64,000 nucleotides of DNA from Linderina pennispora (Eukaryota > Kickxellomycota > Kickxellomycetes > Kickxellales > Kickxellaceae). The notes under the pieces were generated by a model. It did no database searches and had not been told where the DNA came from. It was given only the letters and a program-made list of their open reading frames with translations. The translations under genes and the position numbers were made by a program. How positions within the stretch are numbered: the first letter of the stretch is position 1; each line of letters starts with the position of its first letter. Positions 1 to 9,230 of the stretch are shown here, piece after piece. The stretch covers positions 1,054,001-1,118,000 of the forward strand of contig NW_024468254.1 of NCBI RefSeq assembly GCF_002104995.1. Direction: 5' to 3'.

Positions 1-842
1 GGCAGCACAAACGTGGGGTCTGCCACCGTCAGGTCCGAGAACCACAGGATGCCCTCATGTGCCATGGCGGGCGCGACGTCTACGCTTGATCCCACTGTGT
101 CGAAATATGGCAGCGGCACGCCGCACAGATGGCGCAACACGTACGTCATCGAGACCCATATGGGGAGCTGCGCCAGCGGTAGCAGAAAGTTCATGATCGG
201 GTGGCTCCCCTGTTTCAACAGCAGCTCGTGGTGCTTCCGCCGGACCCGCTGCTCCAGCAGCGCCTGGAATTGCATTGGTGTCAAGCTTTTGTCGGCCGTC
301 TCCAGCCGCAGGGACGCCCTCATGCTGTGCTGCCATGCCGCGCTGACCCGCCCCAACCGCTGTGCGCGTGCCATTGCCCGTTGCTGGTAGATAAACACGG
401 GCAATGTCAGACTCCCACGCAGCACCACTGCTGACCCAACAATTACTGCCCACCACGGTGTCGCCGTTGCCGCGCCCCCATGCGATGTCTCAAGGAGCGC
501 CTGCACCAGCTTGAAGATAAACGGGTAGCTGGCATCAGCATTGCCCCCCACGATATCAATGTCCCCAAGACTTCCCCGGTGGCCTTGTGTTACCAACATA
601 TCTTTATCACTGTCAGCCGACGAGGTTTGCATGAATTTCGAGGTACTGAACGCACGTCGATCAGCCATTATGCCCATTGGCGTTACAATGCCACTGCCAC
701 CGGGCAAAAATCGAGATTTCGCCTGTAACAAAGATACGGATCGCCAAGTTGCAATATGAGGTGCGTTGTGGAGAACCAGTCGTGGGCCCAGTGCGAACTG
801 ACGCGAATGGCGAAGTGCCATAATCATAGCGCTGCGCCGCAT
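1..842 (-). CDS. COX18: Cox18-type mitochondrial inner-membrane insertase (Oxa1/YidC family), 3' end cut by window
   Basis: The minus frame is open from an ATG at 842 to the window edge (280 codons visible). An in-frame TAG lies four codons upstream of that ATG. The N-terminus is rich in Arg, Ser, Ala and Leu without acidic residues and ends near residue 60 in ADRRAFSTSK, a good mitochondrial presequence. After it comes a YidC/Oxa1-like segment: a first membrane helix (WWAVIVGSAVVLRGSLTLPV), a YQQRAMAR loop, a basic stretch, a second helix around NFLLPLAQLPIWVSM, and ILWFSDLTVADPTFVLP, the hallmark loop before the next helix. Cox18 translocates the Cox2 C-tail across the inner membrane. Oxa1 itself is the alternative. 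I prefer Cox18 because the W-F-x-D-L-T-V-x-D-P and Q-Q-R patterns are typical of it, but this is a judgement by eye. Confidence 0.8.
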   Translation of the reverse strand, partial: MRRSAMIMALRHSRQFALGPRLVLHNAPHIATWRSVSLLQAKSRFLPGGSGIVTPMGIMADRRAFSTSKFMQTSSADSDKDMLVTQGHRGSLGDIDIVGGNADASYPFIFKLVQALLETSHGGAATATPWWAVIVGSAVVLRGSLTLPVFIYQQRAMARAQRLGRVSAAWQHSMRASLRLETADKSLTPMQFQALLEQRVRRKHHELLLKQGSHPIMNFLLPLAQLPIWVSMTYVLRHLCGVPLPYFDTVGSSVDVAPAMAHEGILWFSDLTVADPTFVL

Positions 843-1111
843 ATTACTTTGCTAATCAACCTCTTGTCGAAATGAAATATCGATAGCTAATGAGTTGAAA
901 AGAGTGTGGGCTACTTCGAATATCTCTCGTAATAATAGCCCCAGAATAGGAATTTCGATGAAACAAAGAAAGTGGTTCGGGACAAGTGTAAGTGAGTGGT
1001 ACGTTTTTTTTGCATGAATCAAACAACCCAACCCCTGCCACAATACTGCCAATGATTAGGGGGAATGAGCAAAGGCCGAGACGGAAAGGATTGCCAAAGT
1101 CGCAAATGCAC

Positions 1112-1423
1112 TCAGTCGCTCAGCTGCGGTGCTTGGATAACAACCAGCAGGTAGCTGTGGTCGAGCGCAACCATGATCTCGTGCTTCGTCGTCCTGATCC
1201 GCAAGAACGACAGCTCATCAGAGCTCTCTAACTCTTCGACAATCTCCGCCGCGTCCCTTGCCAGCTTACTCAGTAGCTTTCCGTGCAGTTCGCTTCGCTC
1301 AGTCTCTCCTGTTGTGCGGATCACACGCCCATCCTTGGTCATTACTATTACTGACTCGACTCCACGCTTTGACGCCAAGCGATTGACGGTCTCATCAATA
1401 TCAATTTGCGATTCACTAGTTGC
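1112..1423 (-). CDS. Dynein light chain, roadblock/LC7 type (main exon; first exon unresolved)
   Basis: The frame reads ESQIDIDETVNRLASKRG, then GVESVIVMTKDGRVIRTT and SFLRIRTTKHEIMVALDHSY, matching roadblock/LC7 (DYNLRB) over its whole length of about 95-100 residues. Roadblock homodimers bind dynein intermediate chain and cargo adaptors. No ATG opens this frame. An in-frame TAG at 1424-1426 sits exactly where an acceptor AG would be, so the start codon is probably on a small upstream exon. An ATG at 1489 (reading M-H-A-A-A-Q) is a candidate, but I could not find a convincing donor. The stop codon at 1112 is secure and the 5' end is not. Confidence 0.8.
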   Translation of the reverse strand, partial: ATSESQIDIDETVNRLASKRGVESVIVMTKDGRVIRTTGETERSELHGKLLSKLARDAAEIVEELESSDELSFLRIRTTKHEIMVALDHSYLLVVIQAPQLSD

Positions 1424-3554
1424 CTACAAGCATAGATTGTGACAGTGGATTATTCATAGGATTGCCCTTGTCTGAGCGGCAGCATGCATGGTGAAGTAGT
1501 CTGGGGACGAGAGAGGGGAGAAAAGGAGGCTGTTGGGCTCAAAGAGCAGTTGAAAGCGTTTGCTCTAAGCGGAGTTCAAATCCGGGCTGGTGAAATTGCA
1601 ACCAAATACCGCAGTTGTGCGCGCACTTGGTGCTTGTGCGTCCGAATGCAAAAACGGAAGGCGGCTGTATTAGCTTCATATAACTTTATAAAGATCCGTA
1701 CCACCCCTCCACATTGTGTCAGGATCCCTACAAAGCACTGACTCCTGGTACAAAGCGCTGACTCTTACCATTGAAATTCCTTCTTGTGGGATAAATAAAT
1801 TGGCTGCTATATGTGTTTGGTCGATCGGAAAGGATGGGGGAAATGAGATAGACAGTGGCCAAAACATCCATGCGCTAGAACCGCGGCCTGATCAATCCAT
1901 ATGAAATGTGTATTGCCTATCAAGACAGATGTATGGGATTGGTCCTTAATCGCAACTTCATTAGTAAACAGATTGCAAAAACAGATGATTGAAAACGAAT
2001 TGAATAAGCAACTATTGCTTCATGTTGCACTTGGCTAGCAGGCAAAGCAGCCACATGCTTCAGGGGAAGCAAGCCCACAAACAGGCACCGCCTCCTTGCA
2101 ATAAGTCCGAGTACCCTTGGGATTCCACTTCCCCTTTATTGATGCAAGTCCACAATGGTTCCACAAGTATGCCTGATGCGCACAGCTTTGCAGCTGTCTT
2201 GCATCCCCAAGCAAGACCAACTACGCAATCGACTGGACTGTACACCCTAGTGACGCTTTGTAGAATACATGATGGCATCGCTTGACTCTTGAGTCACTTT
2301 CCTTAATAGCGCATGGGGACTGCTCGACAATGATCTGTCTGTCGCGCAGAGTGGGGCAGGTCAAACTCGGATCCAGCCTGGCCCATCGCGCCCCCCCCCC
2401 ACATATGCAAACGAAATGGGGAGCGGATCAAGGCAGCGAAATATTCGGCTCGTAGGGCATGGGCTGGGCCCTTTCTTGCACAGGGCGCATGGTGTTTGCC
2501 AGCCCTAATGAATGACAGCCCCCTCTCCCACGTTCCTGACATGTCGAGTGGTCACGCATTTCTCGAGCTTTAGGGTCTATAATGCGCATAAACTCCGTTA
2601 ATATTTTCAGAAGGCTGGTGGTTGCAACACCTCACAGTGGAAATAAGCTTAAGGTAAGGTGACCTATGTGTTGAATGGCCGGCAAATAAACAAAGGCTAG
2701 GCGAGTGATCAGACCAATTACACGCCTTCATCGTCATTCAACCCCTACGCAAGATCCATTGCAACAAACAAAAGGAATGCTCAGGGTGATCAAGACAAGA
2801 CGGACCCGAGGGTTAAAAATAGAATTCAGCTGTGGCTGCAACGGCTGGCACTCCTTGCAGGCCGTGCACTAGACCCGCCTTCACATGTCCTGCAGTGGGC
2901 TAGGTGATCGCAACTCGCCTACATTTGGAACATGGCAATTCTGGTGGGTCCCAATGCATTCAGCACCAACAATGGTCAAGGCCTCGAAAAATGTTTGGGA
3001 GGGGCGGCCAGAACCCAGCTAGAGTTCCCCGCCCGCTCTCTGCTGAAAAGCGCTGGCGATAATGAGCCTGTGAAATGGCAGGCCATGTAGTACAAGATCG
3101 TTTTGTAATTGACAATCGCTCTCAACTTTAACCAAAAGCCGTAACGACACCGAGTATGCGAAAATTCAGCTGTAAGACAAATAGCCAACGCACCTTGAAA
3201 GATTGGGTGCACAAAAGCAGAACATTCCGGCTGCCAGTGCAAAGGGGGAGGCACCCACCCAACCGGGGGTTTGGCAGCTGGGTAGCAGACCTGATAAAAG
3301 TCGCCGAGACCATTGGAATTCGGGTCTTCAGTATGGGGTGTCCAAGCCCGCAATCGCAAATTTCAAGAAGAAAAAACCACATGTTTATTTTTAAGGATGG
3401 GTTTCTTTCGCTCTGCACACTGGCAAACAAATATGCAACCGCTCTCGCACAAAAAAAATTAGGTCACCTTCCACATCACAACTGGTGCTGGTACAAGAGT
3501 ATGTGCTGCCCGGTCTTTTCTCGTGCCGGCATCGGATGGATCGCGTCCTGAGGA

Positions 3555-3560
3555 TATAAG
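3555..3560 (+). promoter_or_regulatory. TATA-like element of the WOPR gene
   Basis: A TATAAG element lies about 300 bp before the start codon and is followed by a pyrimidine-rich tract, a plausible transcription start zone. This implies a 5' leader of about 270 nt. Confidence 0.3.
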
Positions 3561-3633
3561 GAACCCCTCATTCCCTGATGCCTTTCTTGTTTCTTAGTTC
3601 TTATCATCAACAATAGACCCTTTTTCAACAGCT

Positions 3634-3657
3634 CTTTTACTTTTACTTTTACTTTTA
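3634..3657 (+). repeat. Short tandem repeat, CTTTTA x4
   Basis: Four head-to-tail copies of the hexamer CTTTTA lie in the pyrimidine-rich leader region of the downstream WOPR gene. It could act as a poly(dT)-like nucleosome-excluding element, but this is inference. Confidence 0.7.
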
Positions 3658-3858
3658 CCTTTTCTTTCTCAAATCCCTTGTACAGCGAACGGGGTTCCCA
3701 CATTTCCCGATATATTCACCGCGTCCCCTCAATCCTACGCCTTGCGCCTATAGATCAACAGCAGCTCTCTCTCCCCATCCCCGTTGCTCCATACCCTTAC
3801 GCCCCAATCCAGCTATATTAGTTTTGCCATTTACGTCCTATTTATCACATCTAAAGAC

Positions 3859-5256
3859 ATGGAGACATATAGAGGCTGCATCGAGACCACCGATGATGCC
3901 CTTCTCATTTTTGAGGCGTGCCGCCTCGGCATGCTGCAGCGCGTGAGCCGGCGACTCGTCGAGGAAGAGCGCAACTGCATTCAGTCTGGCTCTGTCTACG
4001 TCTGGGACGAGAGCGAGTCGGGCATCCGGCGCTGGACCGATGGCAAGCGCTGGTCGCCGTCGCGTGTCAACGGCTGCTTCCTGATTTACACCGAGCTTGA
4101 GCCCAAGACCGCCGCCGCCTCGTCGCCGTCCAAGCCCGGGTTGGTCAAGAAGGCCCTGTCGCTGTTCACAGCACATGCGAGCAAGCTGCACCTTGTCTGC
4201 TACTACAACAAGGAGGATCTGAACAACGGCAAGCTGATTACACCGTCGCAGGACCCGCTTCTGTGCAAGCTCCCGATCCCGCGCAGCCTGTATCCAGATG
4301 TGATCCCAGAGCTCATCCACGTCGCTTCCAGCCACAGCATCTCGGGCTATCCGATGCGCGCCGATTCGTATTCGCGCTCGTCTGCGCTCTCTTTGTACCC
4401 AGTGGCCCAGTCGTCGTCGTTGTCATCTGCCCAGCGGTGCAGTGGCCAGTCGCGCTCTAGTGCTTTGTCATCGGTGGCAGTAGGTTCAGACTACCTCCGC
4501 AACCAATATCCGCTTGTGCATCGGCAGGCACCACCGCAATACTTGGCCTCTCAGTGTGCAAGCCCCCAGGCTCGCCCCATTAGGCATCAGTGTCACTCTG
4601 GACCAGTAATGCATGACACGCACCAATCACCGCTATTTCAGCCGCACTATATGGTCTCGGTTCCTGCCGGTAGCCCACAGCCCACCGCCAACAAGGTCAA
4701 TAATCACCAAACTCTGGCGATTTCCAAATACGACCCGATCTCCATGCCTCAGGGCCCTCGGTCTGCCCCGCTTCTCCGCACTGAGACTAAGCAGGAGCAA
4801 AATTCCGCCATCCAGCAACTGCAGCACCAGCAGCAACATCACCCGGCGCACCCGATCTCCGAGCTTCAATACTCGGCTACTTCCCGGAGCGGAGTCATCA
4901 ATCACCGCAGCATGAGCCAGCCCGTGCCCCCACGCAGCAGCATCTCGCAATCCACCGAGGTCTTACCGTTGGCCATGGTGCCGTGCCAGCGGTCAAGCAC
5001 CACGACCAGCATGGCTGGCACCAGCAGCTCGCCATCGTCGAGCAGTGTGCGGCTCCCGCCCATCTCTGACCTGTTCAACGCAGTCGAGCAAATTTCAAAG
5101 CGGCGACCAGCCAATGCCCCCTCGTCGGTGGAACTGTCCGGTGCCCGCGGCCGGTACATGGGAGAGCCATGGGGCCGCACCAGTGGCTTGCGGTCAACCA
5201 TTCGTGGACCCGGTGGATACCTAAGCGGGAACAATGACATGGCCGAGCACAAGTAA
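3859..5256 (+). CDS. Gti1/Pac2 (WOPR) family transcriptional regulator, 465 aa
   Basis: It starts at METYRG. Upstream in the same frame there is only non-ATG sequence. Residues 1-80 form the first WOPR half (EACRLGMLQRVSRRL, SGSVYVWDESESGIRRWTDG, KRWSPSRVNGCFLIY) and about 92-150 the second (VKKALSLF, KLHLVCYYNKEDL, LPIPRSLYPD). The two halves together form the DNA-binding fold known from Wor1, Ryp1, Gti1 and Pac2, which act as switches of morphology, virulence and sexual development. The remaining 300 residues are Ser/Gln/His-rich and likely disordered activation sequence. The gene is paralogous to the one at 9231, with the shared core EACRLG, R-R-L, WSPSRV and CFL. It has no introns. Confidence 0.92.
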   Translation: METYRGCIETTDDALLIFEACRLGMLQRVSRRLVEEERNCIQSGSVYVWDESESGIRRWTDGKRWSPSRVNGCFLIYTELEPKTAAASSPSKPGLVKKALSLFTAHASKLHLVCYYNKEDLNNGKLITPSQDPLLCKLPIPRSLYPDVIPELIHVASSHSISGYPMRADSYSRSSALSLYPVAQSSSLSSAQRCSGQSRSSALSSVAVGSDYLRNQYPLVHRQAPPQYLASQCASPQARPIRHQCHSGPVMHDTHQSPLFQPHYMVSVPAGSPQPTANKVNNHQTLAISKYDPISMPQGPRSAPLLRTETKQEQNSAIQQLQHQQQHHPAHPISELQYSATSRSGVINHRSMSQPVPPRSSISQSTEVLPLAMVPCQRSSTTTSMAGTSSSPSSSSVRLPPISDLFNAVEQISKRRPANAPSSVELSGARGRYMGEPWGRTSGLRSTIRGPGGYLSGNNDMAEHK

Positions 5257-5360
5257 AAAACATTGTCTTTCTAGTTTATTCAATTCGCCTTTTGTAACCT
5301 CATTTACCTTATTATAGTGCTTTCCAAAAAGTGCAACAGCCTGCTTTTATAAAACATATG

Positions 5361-6149
5361 TTAAATCCACTGGTCGTCAGTTACCACTGGCTCGATCCGG
5401 ACTACATGTGAAACTGTCGCTGCTGGGGTGCCGCGGGTTGGGAAGAACCGCCCGAGTGCACTGCCTACATTGTCGACAAACTCGTCGGCAGCTCTCTTGA
5501 CACCGTCTCCCCACAACTTGACATCGAATGTCTCCTCGTCGGCATTGCCGTCATCAGCAGCAGCCCTGTTGAGGTCCAGCCCCGCAACGTCATTTTGTGC
5601 CCAGTCCGAGTTAAGGCTATCCTCAGTAGCGAGAAAATCCAGCTGATTTGGGTCAAATTCCGCAGAGTCAAGCCCAACAGTAGCGATGTCGTCGACCTCT
5701 GCGGGCTCTGCAGAGTCCAAAGAGGCACCTGCAGATCCAGCAAAGCCCATGGCGCCAAATGCGCTACTGAATTCCGCTGACATGCTGGCTTTCGGCGAGA
5801 CAGTTGGGATGGGCCAGGCATCAAGCATGCCGATAGTGGAACTAGACTCGGCAGAAATAAACCCATACAACATGTCGATTGCAGGTGCGGTGAGCTCAAT
5901 GATCGAAATGGGTGTTTGTGATTCGACGCCATATAGTCTGGCTGGACGAGTGGAAGCAGGGCTGGCGATCTTATCGAGAAGTGCCAGAATACCGCCGCCT
6001 GGTGCAACACTGCTTTGGCAATCACCTTGGCATTGGGCACTGGCTGTGGACGCAAATAGCGCCGCAGTGGGCGAGGACACTAGAACAGTAGGCGAAATGA
6101 TTGCACCCAGTGAGAGTGGGGCAATGAGCGATACTACAATGACGTTCAT
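5361..6149 (-). CDS. Predicted secreted acidic protein, 262 aa, family not recognised
   Basis: It starts at MNVIVVSLIAPLSLGAII, the only ATG at the head of the frame. A hydrophobic N-terminus of about 22 residues and a likely signal-peptidase site near STASA-QCQGDC imply secretion. The mature part begins with two close cysteines (QCQGDCQ). It then becomes Ser/Ala-rich and acidic, with the recurring unit LDSAE (LDSAEPAEVDD, LDSAEFDPNQLDF) and many Asp residues, and ends in a small positively charged segment (VKRAADEFVDNVGSALGRFF). No enzyme motif is visible. It is convergent with the WOPR gene at 3859 (104 bp between stops). It may be a cell-wall or secreted effector-like protein, but no function can be assigned. 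Confidence 0.65.
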   Translation of the reverse strand: MNVIVVSLIAPLSLGAIISPTVLVSSPTAALFASTASAQCQGDCQSSVAPGGGILALLDKIASPASTRPARLYGVESQTPISIIELTAPAIDMLYGFISAESSSTIGMLDAWPIPTVSPKASMSAEFSSAFGAMGFAGSAGASLDSAEPAEVDDIATVGLDSAEFDPNQLDFLATEDSLNSDWAQNDVAGLDLNRAAADDGNADEETFDVKLWGDGVKRAADEFVDNVGSALGRFFPTRGTPAATVSHVVRIEPVVTDDQWI

Positions 6150-9100
6150 GGTAAAAAAAAGCGTATCTGAGTGAGGGAGTGGTGGTGAGGGGGTGCGTGG
6201 AATAAGAACCGGCAAGGTGATTGTCAGACCATTTTCATTTTATACGACGCCCTTCGCGCAGGAGAGATATTTGGTATACACCATGGAATCAATCGTGGTA
6301 CACCCCTGTGGTGGTGGGGATGGAGGGCTAATACATGGATATGTATGCCGTGCACGAGTCATATTGCGCAAGCGCAAGGGTGTACATGCAGGGAATATTA
6401 AGAAGAGCGCTGGACTGCAGTAGGGAATGAGGGGTTACTGTGAAATTCCGTTTTTCGACCCCTTTTCCTTTCACCAACGGGGATCGCATGTCGATGCTCA
6501 CATGTGGCAAAGGATAGAAAAAAGTTGGGGGAAGTGCAAAGTATGTGATCAGCAAGTCGATCATCCGATCACTTTGACGAAGAAAAAGTCTTGGGGTACA
6601 CAGCGGAATGGGAGACTGTGCAAAAGACGTCGGCACGCTATTCGCAAGTGTGTCGGCAGATATAATCAGGCATGGAATTGCAGCGAGGCGCTTTTGCCCA
6701 GTCGAGTCAGCGGAAAGAGTAATTATTGGCGGGAGGCGTGTCGGCCTGGCTGGCTCCGGGGGTTGAGAGAAATTGAGAGGCTGTACACAATATAGGCGCT
6801 TTTCAGAGCTCAATACCCCGTGTATATTAGTGCTATATTCGCTCAGTCAACTACGCGTCGCCAATGGCTGCTGTATATATGTGTGTGCGTGTTGGATGCC
6901 AGAGCCGCTGCTATGTGCAGAAACGTGCGCTATTGGGTGGATTGCCCATGCTGGTTGTGATTTCTCCTAAAAAGAGCGTAATTTAGGACGGCTAGTCGGT
7001 CATGTGGGGCCACAATTGTGTCGTTGCGAGATGCAATTACTGATGGTTGCTATTGGACAACTGTCTGCAATTACAGCAAAAGGACAGCGAGTCCACAAAA
7101 GACGAAGCCGTGCGGCCGTATAACCGGAAGCGACCAGACAATGGACACAACTGAAGGAAAACGCTAGCGTGGTAGGAGCCGTGTCATTGTAGACTGCGCC
7201 GTTAAGGTTGCTACTGCCTGGTTGTCTTTCTCGCCTGCTAGAATGGACAATGCACGGTCACTGAAAAAATCGATGCAAGGTACATTGCAATTGTATGCGG
7301 TCTCAGCACATGCATACGAAGCGGTTTGTTTTGATTTTTCTTTCTATTTTTGTAAGGCAAGCGAGCAGACGGGCAGGAGGGTGGGATTGATGCAGAATCA
7401 TTGAGGAGGTCCAATGTGGAGGTGTGGCTTTGGCCATGGGTGCTGAAAGGGGCTAGAGCTGCAAGCACAGACTTGGCGGGGAAAGGGGGTAGAACTGGGA
7501 AAGCGGGTTCATATATGGTAGTCATTATTAATGAGATACATGAGGTAGCCATTGTCATGTCTCCCGTTGAGTGGGCAATTCAACGGCCGCAGTTACCACT
7601 AATTGAGGCTATCTGGCCAGTGGGCTTTTGAAAAGGAATCGAGAGAGCCATGGGAATGAGGAGGGGAAAGCGAAGAGGCAAATCGCTGGCTGATTCCCCC
7701 ACCTCTGTATCCCAAGTACAGAAAATATCTGCAGGCGCACTATTGCCAGCGACAAATGCGCGGCTCTACCCCCCTTGCAAATCCAAAACAGACGGGGCCG
7801 AGGTATCGAAGATTTGTTTACGGTTCCAAGACGTTCAGGAAGACACGTACAATAGACGTTCATTGAACTCGCCCGGCCAAGCGATGTTGGAAACCGCTGG
7901 CCATGACCCAAGGACATGCCGGAGGAGAAAATAGGTTCCTTGCTCCCGAATAGGGATCGACAGCGGGCTGTTTTGGCTCAGAACCGTCTGGCCAAATTTT
8001 TGAGCGGTTTGGGTCCTCCTGTCCAGTGCAAAAAAGAGTGCTTTTAGGCTCTGAAAAACAGGGTGTTTTGCGTATCACTATTCCACCCCATCCATTGGCC
8101 GCCCAGCAATAAAGCATACTCTTTGCGAAAGTTGCTTTTAGACTTCTCTCTCCTCTGCTTTTTAATTTCGCTTCCACCTCTATTTTCTTGCTGTACACGC
8201 GTTTCCTCGGCGGGTGAAAGGCATCTAGTCGGGTTTCCCAGCCACAGCTATATTCAATCGACTATAATATTTGCTCATGTGTTAAGCGGGGCGGCAAACC
8301 CAGAAAAGCACTCGCAACAAACTACACAAATAAGCACTATTTCGCATATACACTCCTGACGTCGCTGGCGTATGCGTGCACCCAGCCCTTCTGCCTTTTT
8401 CCACCCTTTCTGCGCCAAAAAGATTATTTCCTCCTTTTTCTCTAGTTGTCTATAGCTCCATCAATTTTCCCTCCCCTTCCCACACTTGCTAAGCTTACTT
8501 TTCTTATTATACTAAGCCATCGTAGCTTGTACGCGGTCTGGCTGTATTTTTTGTCGCCAGGAACTACGCATTAACCTGCAAGGAGACCAACAAGCGCTCT
8601 ACCGCTTTGTTCCCAGCAAACAAACATCATTTTTCACGCAGTAATTGTGCTCCCTCCCTTATACGCCACGAGCCTGGGACCATTTTAAAAAGGAGCTTTG
8701 ACAGCACAAAGCGCCACAGGCTCACAAACGGGCGAACAAACCGCGTACTGTCTGTGCTCGAAAAAAAACTGCCCGCTTCCCACTCCTCTACAGCCCGGCA
8801 GGCTCCAACCGTTCTGTGTACAACAAACCCTTTTTAACACTCCGCTCTCTTTAAGATTAGTGTCCCTTGCTCTTCCTACTTTTCTCCCTCAGCTAGAGCG
8901 ACCTGGCACCGCATTTCTCCTCTCATCTCCAGGCGTGCCAACTTTGCTCACATATTTTTAGTCTCGCCTACATCCCTTTGATGTGCCGTGTCGTTCAATT
9001 CCTCTAATTTTTGTCATTCTGTTTTTTATTTTATTTTCTGCTCCCTCTTCTGAGCACATTATTCACGAAGGAATCATTTTTTTCTTCGGGTTCGTTATAA

Positions 9101-9230
9101 ACCACCAGTTTTTCTCTCTCCCTCGCACCCCTCTCCTTTACAGCATTTCTTTTCTCTATTATTCCAGTTTCCGCGAACAACCTTTTCTCTACCCTCTTTT
9201 ATTATTACCTACATTATCCCTGACACAGCC
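6150..9230. other. Intergenic, 3.1 kb upstream of the second WOPR gene
   Basis: This is the largest gene-free stretch of the window. The last 1 kb (8100-9230) is strongly pyrimidine-biased on the plus strand and runs up to the ATG at 9231, consistent with a long leader. Open frames inside carry no recognisable motifs. The first 100-300 bp also serve as promoter for the secreted-protein gene. Confidence 0.5.

Larger units (their letters stand above)
1424..3858. other. Intergenic, 2.4 kb upstream of the first WOPR gene
   Basis: It holds the unresolved first exon of the roadblock gene near 1480 and the promoter and leader of the WOPR gene at 3859. There is a C-run at 2391-2400 and a pyrimidine-rich stretch from about 3580 to 3780. 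Open frames here, such as 3156-3551 plus and 2976-3359 minus, have no protein-like motifs. I see no RNA gene. Confidence 0.5.

Noticed and set aside
1570-1590. tRNA B-box-like GTTCAAATCC
   Set aside because: Flanking bases do not form a T-stem and there is no acceptor or anticodon stem at the right distance.
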